DNA of 64,000 nt, from assembly GCA_963738205.1 (NCBI GenBank), contig CAVTVQ010000007.1:992001-1056000 (forward strand), read 5' to 3'. Positions 54,225 to 62,765 of this stretch are shown here, one piece after another. Under the pieces are notes generated by a model. That model had not been told where the DNA came from, searched no databases, and saw only the letters and a list, made by a program, of their open reading frames with translations. Numbering within the stretch: position 1 is the stretch's first letter; each line of letters begins with the position of its first letter. The stretch comes from DATFQE01 sp963738205 (GTDB taxonomy: Bacteria; Actinomycetota; Thermoleophilia; Gaiellales; Gaiellaceae). The position numbers were made by a program, and so were the translations under genes.

Positions 54225-54320
54225 TGGAGATTGAACCTCCCTTTCGATGTTTTCGAACGCAGTCAGGGAGGTCACGAGGACTACCGCCGAACAGACGCTC
54301 TTTTGAACGGCGAGAGTGTA
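54225..54320 (-). promoter_or_regulatory. csp promoter and long 5' leader
   Basis: TACACT (54320-54315) is the -10, giving a leader of about 84 bases. GGGAGG lies 11 bases before the ATG and can pair with CTCC placed directly before the start codon (GGAG-GTTCAAT-CTCC), a possible temperature-sensitive lock typical of cold-shock leaders. Confidence 0.5.
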
Positions 54321-54341
54321 CCCCCTGGTACGAGAAAACGA

Positions 54342-54370
54342 AGGCCCGCCCCGAGGAGTAGGGCGGGCCT
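54342..54370 (-). terminator. Intrinsic terminator of the Ca-binding repeat gene
   Basis: A perfect 10-bp stem (54370-54361 with 54351-54342, loop 9) is followed on the minus strand by TCGTTTTCTC. It separates the gene ending at 54406 from the csp promoter. Confidence 0.75.
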
Positions 54371-54405
54371 CGCTTGTCCGGAGAAGAAAGGGAAGAGAGC
54401 GGCTG

Positions 54406-54969
54406 TCAGTCCGCGTCGGTCGCGGTGACGGTCACGGTCTTACGGATCTCGCAGTCCGCGTTGACGACGTCGGTCTCGTTGGCGTTCAGCCAGACGACGT
54501 CTCGGCCCTCGCCGCAGTTGATCGTGTCGACCATGTTGTCGTCGGCGAGCGCGTGCAGGCGATCGTCGCCGGCACCGCCGTTTTCGGTGTCGGCGCCGCG
54601 GCCGACCCAGAGCCGGTCGTTGCCGTCGCCGCCGTCGACGAGGTCGTCGCCGTGACGACCGCGAATGACGTCGTTCCCGAGACCACCGTTGACGCGGTCG
54701 TTGCCCGGGCCGGCGATCACCCGGTCGTTGCCGTCGCCGGCGTCGACGGTGTCGTTGCCCCAGCCGGCCCAGATGCGGTCGTTGCCGCCGAGCGCGTTGA
54801 TCAGGTCGTTGCCGCCGCGCGCGAGGAAGCGCTCGGAGGCGTCGCTGCCGTTCAGGACGTCCGGTCCCCTGGTGCCCTTGTGCGTGACCAAGCGGTGCGC
54901 GGCCGCCGCGCTGACCACCATGACCCCCAGGAGCGCGACGAGTCCGAAGACGATGAGCTTGCCTTTCAC
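54406..54969 (-). CDS. Secreted calcium-binding repeat (RTX/hemolysin-type) protein
   Basis: 188 residues. N-terminal signal sequence LIVFGLVALLGVMVVSAAAA; then about eight GGxGxDx(L/V/I) repeats (ARGGNDLINA, GGNDRIWAGWGNDTVDAGDGND, GGLGNDVIRGRHGDDLVDGG). A C-terminal part with two cysteines (INCGEGRD, NADCEIRK) caps the beta roll. Proteins like this fold on calcium outside the cell. GTG 54969 has GAGGAGG nine bases upstream. Confidence 0.85.
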   Translation of the reverse strand: MKGKLIVFGLVALLGVMVVSAAAAHRLVTHKGTRGPDVLNGSDASERFLARGGNDLINALGGNDRIWAGWGNDTVDAGDGNDRVIAGPGNDRVNGGLGNDVIRGRHGDDLVDGGDGNDRLWVGRGADTENGGAGDDRLHALADDNMVDTINCGEGRDVVWLNANETDVVNADCEIRKTVTVTATDAD

Positions 54970-55075
54970 GATCTCTGACCTCCTCGTGGGAAGCGTTGCC
55001 GTCGGACTATCGCCGCAGCGCTTTAGCTGCCGGTGCGCGGTCTGAAAAGCTTTTGTTAGGGCACACTTCCGCTCC

Positions 55076-56068
55076 ATGCCCGGGCCCTTCGACGTACTCC
55101 GCACCATCGGCGACCAACTGCGCCGTAATCCGGCCTCCGAGCCGGCGGTCGACTGGGTGACCGAACAGTTCGAGGCGCTGCGGCGGCCTGAGCAGGAGCG
55201 GTCGTTCGAGGAGCTGCAGGCCGAGCTCGACGCCCTCGTCGGCCTGGAGACGGTCAAGGAGCAGGTGCGCGCGCTCGTGGCCTTCCTGCAGGTGCAGGCT
55301 CGGCGCAAGGAAGCCGGCCTGCCGGAAGTGGCGACCTCGCAGCACCTCGTGTTCCTCGGCAACCCGGGAACCGGGAAGACGACGGTCGCGCGACTGCTCG
55401 CCGAGATGTACCGCTCGGTCGGTCTGCTGCAGAAGGGTCATCTCGTCGAGACCGACCGCGCCGGGCTCGTCGGCCAGTTCGTCGGCACCACGGCGCTGAA
55501 GACGGATCGCGTGATCCGGCGGGCGCTCGATGGCGTGCTCTTCATCGACGAGGCCTATGCGCTCGCCCGCGAGAACGCGTACCACGACTTCGGGGCGGAG
55601 GCCGTCGAGACCCTGCTGAAGCGAATGGAGGACTACCGGCACCGGCTGGTCGTGATCGTCGCCGGCTACCCGCGCCTGATGAACCAGTTCCTCGACTCCA
55701 ACCCGGGGCTGCGGTCGCGGTTCGCGCGCGAGATCTCGTTTCCCGACTACTCGACGGACGAGCTCGTCTCGATCACGGAGAAGTTCGCAGGCGACAACGA
55801 GTACGTCCTCGGTGACGGTGCAGACGAGGTGCTGCGCGGGATCTTCGACGGCGCCGTGCGCGGCGAGGGCTTCGGGAATGCGCGCTTCGCGCGCACGCTC
55901 TTCGAGCAGGCGCTGAACGCGCAGGCGCTGCGCCTGGCGGGGCGGCTCGACACCGCCGAGTCCGACGACCTGATCACGCTGTCCGCAGACGACGTCGCCG
56001 CGGCGGCGCGCGCACTCGGCGAAGAGCCCGCGCGGTCGTCGCGCTGGCGCAGGCGTCGCGCGTCGTAG
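55076..56068 (+). CDS. AAA ATPase of the CbbX/SpoVK type
   Basis: 330 residues. Walker A FLGNPGTGKTTVARLLAEMY, Walker B VLFIDEAYAL, VVIVAGYPRLMNQFLDSNPGLRSRF (sensor 1 and arginine fingers), GFGNARFARTLFEQA (sensor 2). Proteins of this group remodel partner complexes; CbbX reactivates Rubisco, but here no Rubisco is present and a type VII/sporulation-like partner is unknown. CACACT lies eight bases before ATG 55076. Divergent from the Ca-binding gene. Confidence 0.85.
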   Translation: MPGPFDVLRTIGDQLRRNPASEPAVDWVTEQFEALRRPEQERSFEELQAELDALVGLETVKEQVRALVAFLQVQARRKEAGLPEVATSQHLVFLGNPGTGKTTVARLLAEMYRSVGLLQKGHLVETDRAGLVGQFVGTTALKTDRVIRRALDGVLFIDEAYALARENAYHDFGAEAVETLLKRMEDYRHRLVVIVAGYPRLMNQFLDSNPGLRSRFAREISFPDYSTDELVSITEKFAGDNEYVLGDGADEVLRGIFDGAVRGEGFGNARFARTLFEQALNAQALRLAGRLDTAESDDLITLSADDVAAAARALGEEPARSSRWRRRRAS

Positions 56069-56074
56069 TCGGGC

Positions 56075-56809
56075 TCAGGCCGCGACGCGCTCGTCGAGAT
56101 CGAGCCGGGTCAGGTAGACAGGCAGCTCGGAGCGGAGGTAGCCGACCAGCGTGCCCTCGTCCTTCGCGCAGGGCACCAACGTCTTCCAGCCCGGAAGGTG
56201 CTCCGGCCGGTGGAAGTCGGCGTTTGCGACGAACGGGAGCCGCGCCTCCTCGACCCAGGCGAAGAGCTGGGTGCGATTGAAGAGCTCCCAACGGTCGACG
56301 AGGGGATCGAGGGTCGAGCGGTCGTGGGCGAAGCGGCGGGTCGTGCGAGCAGGCGAGCTGTCGGCCTCGTCTGCGAACGGGTGCGCGGCGACGATCGCGG
56401 CACCGGACTTCCGCGCTCCGGCGAGCGCCGCCTCGAGGCCGGCGTCGACGGAGACGAAGGTTCGAAGTCCGACAGCGAGCGCATGCGCCGCGCGAAGCGG
56501 GTCGAGGTCGTTCCAAGTGAGCTCGAGGCCGGGCAGGAGCAGCAGGTCGTAGCGCTCGCGGGCGCGCACCGCCTCGCGGTCGAGCTCGGCGAGATAGTCC
56601 TCGTAGTTGCCGGCGTGGATTCCCCTGGCCTCGCGCTCGTGCTCGTCGAGCCACGGATCGTTCGCTCGGCACGTGTGGTCGGTGACGCACAGCGCATCGA
56701 AGCCGACGGACCCGTAGAGGTCGACCAGGTCGGAGAGCGAGAGAATGCCGTCGCTCCACGTCGTGTGCGCGTGGAGCTCGCAGAGGAGCGGCGCGGGCCT
56801 CGTCCTCAT
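56075..56809 (-). CDS. PHP-domain metal-dependent phosphoesterase
   Basis: About 245 residues: CELHAHTTWSDG (first metal histidines), FDALCVTDHT, LLPGLELTW, AIVAAHPFADE, VANADFHRP. This is the PHP metal-site set, related to polymerase/histidinol phosphatase phosphoesterases. Substrate unknown. ATG 56809 follows AACACT by eight bases; a GTG further upstream is not supported. Six bases after the convergent AAA gene. Confidence 0.82.
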   Translation of the reverse strand: MRTRPAPLLCELHAHTTWSDGILSLSDLVDLYGSVGFDALCVTDHTCRANDPWLDEHEREARGIHAGNYEDYLAELDREAVRARERYDLLLLPGLELTWNDLDPLRAAHALAVGLRTFVSVDAGLEAALAGARKSGAAIVAAHPFADEADSSPARTTRRFAHDRSTLDPLVDRWELFNRTQLFAWVEEARLPFVANADFHRPEHLPGWKTLVPCAKDEGTLVGYLRSELPVYLTRLDLDERVAA

Positions 56810-56930
56810 CTCCCCTGAGTGTTCGGCGCCGAGCACGTCTTCCGGGTGCCGACGTGGTTGCACGCGAGTGAAAAGGCGGTGAAAGAGGGTCTTCGTCGGC
56901 TGTTGGTACGCCCACAGCCATCATGTGCCG

Positions 56931-57551
56931 ATGCCCACTCGCCGGCTCGTGCTCCTTGCCGTCGCAGGCGCCCTGCCGCTCGCGGTCGCGCTCGCCGGAT
57001 TCTTCGTGCTGCGCGATTCGGCGGCATCGAGGCCCGCCTACCGCGGCTCCCAGCCGCCCGAGGGGATGACGGCCGCCGACTTCGGGCTCACGAGCTACAC
57101 CGGACAGGAAGTGCGAATGGCCGACCTGCGCGGCAAGGTCGTCGCGCTGACGTTCCTCGACGCTCAGTGCAAGGAGTCGTGTCCGCTGATCGCGGCGACG
57201 GCGCCTCGGGCTCGCGCGTTGCTCACCGCTGCGGAGCGTCGGCGTGTGGCCTTCGTGGCGATCACGACGGATCCCGTCGAGGACACGCCCGAGGCGGTGC
57301 GGTCGTTCCTGCGGAGGTATCGGGCCGAGGGCACGCTCGACTACCTGGTGGGGCCGCCTGCCCAGGTGCGGCGCACGTGGAGTGACTACGGGGTGCTCGC
57401 CTCCGAGCGGAGCGGCTCCGACAGCTTGCACTCGGCTCCTGTCCGCGTCTATCGCCCCGACGGCGAATGGGTCTCGAGCCTGGGCGCCGGCGCCGATCTG
57501 ACGCCGCGGAACCTCGCGCACGACATCCGGGTTGCGATGGAGTCGGCTTGA
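56931..57551 (+). CDS. SCO1/SenC-family protein (thioredoxin-fold copper chaperone-like)
   Basis: 206 residues with an N-terminal anchor (LVLLAVAGALPLAVALAGFF) and SCO fold: DLRGKVVALTFLDAQCKESCPLIAAT holds C-x3-C as CKESC, FVAITTDPVEDTP, and a late VYRPDG. The usual copper-ligand histidine near the C-terminus is not obvious, though a His is present in DSLHSAPV. It may help copper delivery to the heme-copper oxidase, or act in thiol redox. ATG 56931 or GTG 56925. Confidence 0.8.
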   Translation: MPTRRLVLLAVAGALPLAVALAGFFVLRDSAASRPAYRGSQPPEGMTAADFGLTSYTGQEVRMADLRGKVVALTFLDAQCKESCPLIAATAPRARALLTAAERRRVAFVAITTDPVEDTPEAVRSFLRRYRAEGTLDYLVGPPAQVRRTWSDYGVLASERSGSDSLHSAPVRVYRPDGEWVSSLGAGADLTPRNLAHDIRVAMESA

Positions 57552-57611
57552 CCTTGTAGGTCGTCCGTCAGGGGCGGCGCCCTCCGCTTGCTCCTGCGCG
57601 CGGCGAGCCGA

Positions 57612-58613
57612 TCAGCGGAGCAGGAAGCCGGTGCCGAGCGGGTCGTCCGACCGGAGGACGAACTCGTGCCGGCCCGTGAGGTGGGCACTGCCGCCGATCT
57701 CCGTCACCACCGCGGGGCGGCCAGCCACCTCGGTCTCCTCCACGACCGTCCCCGTGAACTCGGTACCTACGATCCCGCGATGGCGGAGCGTCTCCCCGGT
57801 CGCGAGCTCGCCGCGCGCGTGCAGGATCGCCAGCCGCGCCGAGGTTCCGCTCCCGCACGGCGAGCGGTCGACCTCACCGTCCGCGAACACGGTGACGTTG
57901 CGCTGAGCAAGGCGGTCGCCGCCTTCGTCCCCGTGGAAGATGACGCCGTAGACGCCGCGTAGCTCGGGCTCGTCGGGGTGCGCGATCTCCAGCTTCGCTT
58001 CGAGGGCGCGCTTGAGCTCGCGCCCGAGCTCGATCAGGGCCGGCAGCTCGTCGGGCTCCAAGGCGAGGCCGGCGGCGGCGGCCGGGACGCTCGCGTAGAA
58101 GGCCCCTCCGTACGCGACGTCGACCGAAAGCTGCCCACGGCTCGTCTCGACGGCGACGCCCCCCGCGTGCACGAACGCGGGGACATTGCGGAACCGCACG
58201 GCGCCCACGCGGCCGTTGGCCACCGTCGCCGCTACCGGCAGCGTCCCCGACGGAACGTCGATCCGCAGCTCCGTCTCTCCCGGGCAGGAAGGGAGCATTC
58301 CCGTCTCGAGGGCGGCGGTCGCGAGCGCGATCGTCCCGTGACCGCAGGCGGTGCTGAAGCCTGCGTTGTGGAAGAAGAGCACGCCGAGGTCGCTTCCTTC
58401 GGCCACCGGCTCGGTGACGAAGCAGCCGTACATGTCCGCATGGCCGCGAGGCTCGTTGACGAGCAACGCTCGAATGTGGTCGAGGTGGTCCTGTGCGTAG
58501 CGCCGCTTGTCCAGGATGGTCGCGCCCGGGATCGGATCGACGCCGCCCGTGACGATGCGAAAGGGCTCGCCGGCGGTGTGGTAGTCGACAGCGGTGACGA
58601 CCAGCTCGTCCAC
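57612..58613 (-). CDS. Proline racemase / 4-hydroxyproline epimerase family protein
   Basis: 333 residues. Both catalytic cysteines are present, in GFSTACGHGTIA and DRSPCGSGTSARLA, which favours a racemase or epimerase over a 3-hydroxyproline dehydratase (which has Ser or Thr at one site). VDYHTAGEPFRIV opens the protein. TAAGAT (58625-58620) lies six bases before GTG 58613. No other hydroxyproline genes are near. Confidence 0.9.
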   Translation of the reverse strand: MDELVVTAVDYHTAGEPFRIVTGGVDPIPGATILDKRRYAQDHLDHIRALLVNEPRGHADMYGCFVTEPVAEGSDLGVLFFHNAGFSTACGHGTIALATAALETGMLPSCPGETELRIDVPSGTLPVAATVANGRVGAVRFRNVPAFVHAGGVAVETSRGQLSVDVAYGGAFYASVPAAAAGLALEPDELPALIELGRELKRALEAKLEIAHPDEPELRGVYGVIFHGDEGGDRLAQRNVTVFADGEVDRSPCGSGTSARLAILHARGELATGETLRHRGIVGTEFTGTVVEETEVAGRPAVVTEIGGSAHLTGRHEFVLRSDDPLGTGFLLR

Positions 58614-58638
58614 GCGGCGATCTTAGGGTTGCCGGCGC

Positions 58639-59682
58639 TCAGCGGTTCGCCGCCCGCGGCGTCGGTGTCGAGCTGACGGCGAAGTCGACCGCGTTGTCGT
58701 TCGAGTCGGCGGCGTCGGGCATGCGGCCGATGCTGGATCCGGGAGTGGCGGTGGTCGGAGGCGCCGCCGCCGGATGACCCTCGACGAAGCCGTTCGCCAC
58801 GGTCGTCCCGTAGCCGACCGAGTCGAGCAGCTCGCCGTCGGGGTTGCGGACGCCAACGCCGCCGGCCGTCGCGGCGAGACCGGTGGCAAACGACTGATCG
58901 GCTGCGACAGGCCCCGCGTAGGCGATACCGCCGAGCAGGTAGTGGCCACCGGCGGGGATCGTCGTTCCGGCGGGCAGCGTTCCGAGCAGGGTGTCGCCGG
59001 TCGCGGCCGCGGAGCGATAGACGACGCGGTAGCCGCCGGCGTCGAAGGCGTCGCTTCCCGCGTTGACGAGCTCGACGAACTCGTTCGCCGCAGCACCGCT
59101 GCTGCCTGTCATGACTTCGTTGACCCTGATCGCCGAAGGAGCCGGCCCGCCGTCGGCGACCGTGCAGACGATCGTTGCTTCGTTCGTCGCGCCGTAGCGG
59201 ATCGAGACCGCTCCGGTGCGACCGGAAACAGTGCACGGCAGGCCGCCGAGCTCGTCGAACGACGAGAGCCCTCGGCCCGGCTGTCCTTGCGGGCCTGCAG
59301 GCCCCTGCGGCCCAGCAGGCCCGGTCGCGCCTGCCGGTCCCTGCGGCCCGACGTCGCCGCGCGCGCCTTGCGGGCCCGGTGCGCCCTGGTCGCCCTTCGG
59401 CCCGGCCGACCCAGGAGCGCCAGGCTCGCCGGCCGGCCCGGCGGGCCCGGGTTCGCCGCGCTCGCCCTTCGCGCCCTGCACGTTCCACGACAGACGATGC
59501 TCGTACGAGCGGCACGACGTCGAGGCGCTCACGACCCGCAGCCGCCCGCTGCCGTTGGACGCGCAGGCAGTGATGGTCGCGGTGGTCGGGTGGCCTCTGT
59601 GACGCACCCCGGCGACGGCCCCCGCCGCCGCGACGAGCAGCGCAAGCGAGAGAAGGACGACGAGACTTGTACGGGCACGCAT
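58639..59682 (-). CDS. Secreted collagen-like protein with lamin-tail domain
   Basis: 347 residues. Signal peptide TSLVVLLSLALLVAAAGAVAG; a short Cys-containing domain; about 23 uninterrupted G-x-y collagen triplets (GERGEPGPAG, GPKGDQGAPGPQG, ending GQPGRG); then a lamin-tail domain (RVNEVMTGSSGAAANEFVELVN, GYRVVYRS, GHYLLGGIAY, SVGYGTT). A surface fibre with a beta-sandwich head is expected. GGAGGAG lies just upstream of ATG 59682. Confidence 0.82.
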   Translation of the reverse strand: MRARTSLVVLLSLALLVAAAGAVAGVRHRGHPTTATITACASNGSGRLRVVSASTSCRSYEHRLSWNVQGAKGERGEPGPAGPAGEPGAPGSAGPKGDQGAPGPQGARGDVGPQGPAGATGPAGPQGPAGPQGQPGRGLSSFDELGGLPCTVSGRTGAVSIRYGATNEATIVCTVADGGPAPSAIRVNEVMTGSSGAAANEFVELVNAGSDAFDAGGYRVVYRSAAATGDTLLGTLPAGTTIPAGGHYLLGGIAYAGPVAADQSFATGLAATAGGVGVRNPDGELLDSVGYGTTVANGFVEGHPAAAPPTTATPGSSIGRMPDAADSNDNAVDFAVSSTPTPRAANR

Positions 59683-59771
59683 GGACGGCTCCTCCTGTGG
59701 GGATCGGGTTCCGTCCCGAGATATCCGGCGCCGCAGCGAACCACCAGGGCTCGGCACACTCCGGCGCGGAC

Positions 59772-59791
59772 CTGTCACAGAGCTGTGACAG
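59772..59791. promoter_or_regulatory. Perfect inverted repeat upstream of the collagen-like gene
   Basis: CTGTCACAG (59772-59780), AG, CTGTGACAG (59783-59791). It lies 90 bases before the collagen-like start. Protein bound is unknown. Confidence 0.4.
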
Positions 59792-59927
59792 ATCGCGCGC
59801 CGGAAACGTCGTTCGCCTGTCGTTCGCCTAGCTCTTCGGCGCCGTTGCCTTGCCGCCCTTGCGGCCTGCAGCCTTCTTCTGGGCGGTCGAGGAGACGCTG
59901 AAACGCCCGACCTGCTGGAGTACGCGC

Positions 59928-60032
59928 GTGCACGCTGACCGACTCGCCGAGCGCTTCCCCGCAGGCTTTCTGTTGGACTACGAGACGCAGCAGCGCACCG
60001 TCAAGGCCAGCGGCCGCCGCTACGCCCGCTGA
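59928..60032 (+). CDS. Possible 34-residue ORF before galK
   Basis: GTG 59928 opens HADRLAERFPAGFLLDYETQQRTVKASGRRYAR, which ends two bases before the galK GTG. The composition is protein-like, but there is no ribosome site and no recognised family; it may be a coupled leader peptide or a remnant. The rest of the 350-base gap (59683-60033) shows only the inverted repeat at 59772 and short uncertain frames. Confidence 0.3.
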   Translation: MHADRLAERFPAGFLLDYETQQRTVKASGRRYAR

Positions 60033-60033
60033 C

Positions 60034-61449
60034 GTGGAACGCACGTTCCGGGCACCGGGCCGGGTCAACCTGATCGGCGAGCACACCGACTACAGCGGCG
60101 GTCTGGTGCTGCCGGCGGCGCTCGACCTCGGCGTCACGGTGGTGGGCGAGCCCGGCGGCGACGTCGTGGAGCTCGCGTCCGACCGGTTTCCCGAGAGCGC
60201 TCGTGTCCGCGCCGACGGGGGCGGCGCAGAGGCCGCGGACGGCTGGGCGCGCTACGTGGCTGCGGTCACGGTCGAGCTGGCGGCGGCCGGCCGTGCTCCG
60301 GTCGGCTTCCGTGGCCGGGTCGAAAGCGACTTGCCGCACGGCGCCGGCCTCTCGTCCTCGGCCGCGCTCGAGGTCGCCGTGGCCTCGGCGCTGTGCGCCG
60401 CCGCCCGGTTCTCGCCCCCGCCGCTCGAGCTGGCGGGGATCTGCCGCCGCGCCGAGGAGCGCGCGGTCGGCGTTCCCTGCGGCCTCATGGACCAGGCGGC
60501 ATCGGTGCTCGCACGCCCGGAGCACGCACTGCTGCTCGACTGCGGCACGCTCGAGTTTCGACACGTCCGAGTTCCGGACGACCTGGAGCTCCTGGTCGTC
60601 GACTCGGGCGTCGCCCGAATGCTTGCGGACTCCGCTTACGCCACCCGTCGCGCCGAGGTCGACGCGGGCATGCCAGAGCGCCTGCGCCACGTCCACTCCG
60701 AGAACGAGCGGGTTCGCCAGGTCGTCGATGCCCTGGAAGGGGGCGACCGCGACACGCTCCGCTCGGCCTTCGCCGCGAGCCACGCGAGCCTCCGCGACGA
60801 CTTCGAGGTCTCAATGCCTGAGCTCGATGCGCTGGTCGCCACGGCGCTCGAGGTCGGTGCCCTCGCCGCACGCCTGACCGGCGCCGGCTTCGGTGGGTCG
60901 ATCGTCGCGCTGGTCGAGCGCGGGACCGGCGATCGGATCGGACCCCAAGTCACGGCCCGTCACGCAGGGTCGTCGTGGTTCGTGTCGCGTCCGGCCGGCG
61001 GGGCCGTCGAGCTCACTGGCGTCCGACCGGCGCGCCGCAGCGAGGCGAGTGCCGCTGCCCAGCTCGTTCAGCGCGCGTACGCGCACTACGTGGAACGCAT
61101 CGGCCGGCGGCCCTCGCCGATGGACGACGACTACGCCGAGCTCGCAGCGGCCGGCAACCTCTGGGTGCTCGAAGGACTCGCCGGGGTCGTCGTGCTTCGC
61201 GCGGAGGACGAACACCTCCTCGTCGACAACCTCGCCGTCGACCCCGACTTACAGGGAGGCGGTCTCGGCCGCAGGCTGCTCGCGTTCGCCGAGGAGGAGG
61301 CGCGGCGGCGTGGGCTCGGAGAGCTGAGGCTCTACACGAACGCGGCGATGACGGAGAACATCGACCTCTACACTCGCCTGGGCTGGGAGGAGTACGACCG
61401 GCGGCTCGAGGGCTCGTACGCGCGGGTGTACTTCCGGAAGCGACCCTGA
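60034..61449 (+). CDS. galK: Galactokinase fused to a C-terminal GNAT acetyltransferase domain
   Basis: 471 residues. Residues 1-325 are a complete galactokinase of GHMP fold: GRVNLIGEHTDYSGG, LPHGAGLSSSAALEVA (ATP loop), GVPCGLMDQAASV, LTGAGFGGSIVALVE. Residues about 328-471 are a GNAT domain: VRPARRSEASAAAQLVQRAY, LAVDPDLQGGGLGRRLLAFAEEEARRRG (acetyl-CoA loop), TRLGWEEYDRR. No stop or frame change separates them. The kinase makes galactose-1-phosphate; the role of the acetyltransferase is unknown. GTG 60034 is set by the kinase N-terminus. No galT or galE next to it. Confidence 0.88.
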   Translation: MERTFRAPGRVNLIGEHTDYSGGLVLPAALDLGVTVVGEPGGDVVELASDRFPESARVRADGGGAEAADGWARYVAAVTVELAAAGRAPVGFRGRVESDLPHGAGLSSSAALEVAVASALCAAARFSPPPLELAGICRRAEERAVGVPCGLMDQAASVLARPEHALLLDCGTLEFRHVRVPDDLELLVVDSGVARMLADSAYATRRAEVDAGMPERLRHVHSENERVRQVVDALEGGDRDTLRSAFAASHASLRDDFEVSMPELDALVATALEVGALAARLTGAGFGGSIVALVERGTGDRIGPQVTARHAGSSWFVSRPAGGAVELTGVRPARRSEASAAAQLVQRAYAHYVERIGRRPSPMDDDYAELAAAGNLWVLEGLAGVVVLRAEDEHLLVDNLAVDPDLQGGGLGRRLLAFAEEEARRRGLGELRLYTNAAMTENIDLYTRLGWEEYDRRLEGSYARVYFRKRP

Positions 61450-61469
61450 ACCCCGACCCGGGAGGGCAC

Positions 61470-61895
61470 ATGGCAGTCAAAGCGGACTTCACCGAACAGG
61501 AATGGGAGACGCTGCAGAAGGGCCTCAAGGGCGCCGGGTTGCTGGTCTCGCTCAGCGACCGCGGCTTCTTCGACACGTTCAAGGAGGCCGGGGCGCTCGC
61601 GAAGCACCTCGCCGCGGCTCGTGAGGGTCACAACAGCGAGCTCGTCCGCGAGTTGAGCGACGTCAAACGCACCGGATTCGGGTTGACGGACTCGCCCGAG
61701 GAGGTCCAGCAGGAGACCTTGGACGCGCTGCGCTCGGCGGTCGCCATCCTGAAGGCGAAGGCACCCGACGAGGTCGACGCCTACAAGAGCCTCGTCGTCG
61801 GCGTGGCCGAGTCCGTCGGGGCAGCGGCGAAGGGCGTCGGGCCGGTCGAGACGCAGGCGATCGAGGAGGTCCGCACCGCGCTCGACGCGGCCTGA
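61470..61895 (+). CDS. Hypothetical protein, 141 residues
   Basis: All-helical cytoplasmic protein (FTEQEWETLQKGLKGAGLLVSLSD, FKEAGALAKHLAAAREG, VDAYKSLVVGVAESVGAAAKGVG). It begins with GGGAGGG seven bases before ATG 61470, 20 bases after galK, so it is probably co-transcribed. I do not recognise a named family; the pattern resembles tellurite-resistance-like helical proteins only weakly. Confidence 0.75.
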   Translation: MAVKADFTEQEWETLQKGLKGAGLLVSLSDRGFFDTFKEAGALAKHLAAAREGHNSELVRELSDVKRTGFGLTDSPEEVQQETLDALRSAVAILKAKAPDEVDAYKSLVVGVAESVGAAAKGVGPVETQAIEEVRTALDAA

Positions 61896-61918
61896 GCCCC
61901 TCGCGCGCCTCTAGGCCG

Positions 61919-62716
61919 CTAGGGGATCGTCAACTCTTCGAGCTGCGGCTCCGGGAAGCGAGGGTCGAGTCGCCGCAGCGTCTCGACCAACAGGGTGGCG
62001 ACCGCCACGTTCCGCACCCACTTGTGATCCGCCGGGATCACGTACCAGGGCGCGATGTCGGTCGAGGTGACCGTGAGCGTCTCCTCGTACGCCGCGATGA
62101 AGCGATCCCAACGGCGGCGCGCCTCGAGGTCTGCCGGGTTGAACTTCCAGCGCTTCTCGGGGTTCGCCAGCCGCGACTCCAGTCGCCCCTTCTGCTCGTG
62201 CTTGGAGATGTGGAGGTAGCACTTGAGGATCGTCGTCCCCTCGTCGACGAGCGTGCGCTCGAACTCCCGGATCTGGCCGATTCGTGGCCGCCAGACGTCC
62301 TCCGGGGCGAGCTCCATGACGCCGACGGTGACCACGTCCTCGTACTGGGAGCGGTTGAAGATGCCGATCTCGCCGCGCGCCGGACAGTTGGCGTGGATGC
62401 GCCAGAGGAAGTCGTGATCCAGCTCGCTCGCTGTCGGTGCCTTGAACGCCACGACGCGGCAGCCCTGCGGATTGACGCCGGTGAAGACCTTGCGGACCGT
62501 GCCGTCCTTACCGGAGGCGTCGAGCCCCTGGAGGATGAGCAGCACCGAACGCCTGTCCTCCGCCCAGAGGCGCGTTTGGTAGTCCGACAGCTCGGCCAGC
62601 AGCTTGGAGAGCTGTTCCTTCGCCTCCTCCTTGCCCGGCAGGCCCAACGTCGTGCGGGGGTCGCGGCCACCGAGGTTGGCCGCCTCCCCGGGCCGTACGA
62701 TCAGATCCTCGATCAT
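61919..62716 (-). CDS. ppk2: Polyphosphate kinase 2 family protein
   Basis: 265 residues: Walker A LQGLDASGKDGTVRKVF, GVNPQGCRVVAFKAPT, WRIHANCPARGEIGIFNRSQYEDV (Walker B/lid), LHISKHEQKGRLESRL and APWYVIPADHKWVRN are PPK2 class signatures. It moves phosphate between polyphosphate and (d)NDP or NMP. TACCGT (62730-62725) lies eight bases before ATG 62716; the longer reading from 62776 is rejected. Confidence 0.93.
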   Translation of the reverse strand: MIEDLIVRPGEAANLGGRDPRTTLGLPGKEEAKEQLSKLLAELSDYQTRLWAEDRRSVLLILQGLDASGKDGTVRKVFTGVNPQGCRVVAFKAPTASELDHDFLWRIHANCPARGEIGIFNRSQYEDVVTVGVMELAPEDVWRPRIGQIREFERTLVDEGTTILKCYLHISKHEQKGRLESRLANPEKRWKFNPADLEARRRWDRFIAAYEETLTVTSTDIAPWYVIPADHKWVRNVAVATLLVETLRRLDPRFPEPQLEELTIP

Positions 62717-62765
62717 GGACAGAGACGGTAGCCCGCGACGGCCGGCCGCGTCCGGAAGCCAGAGC

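Noticed and set aside
54018..54275. Longer Csp starting at GTG 54275
   Set aside because: Extra 17 residues are leader sequence with the ribosome site inside; family always starts at MATGTVKWF.
59775..60086. Minus-strand frame and a Lys-rich tail (QKKAAGRKGGK) ending at 59831
   Set aside because: No start or domain upstream and it overlaps the galK N-terminus; Lys-rich end is probably chance.
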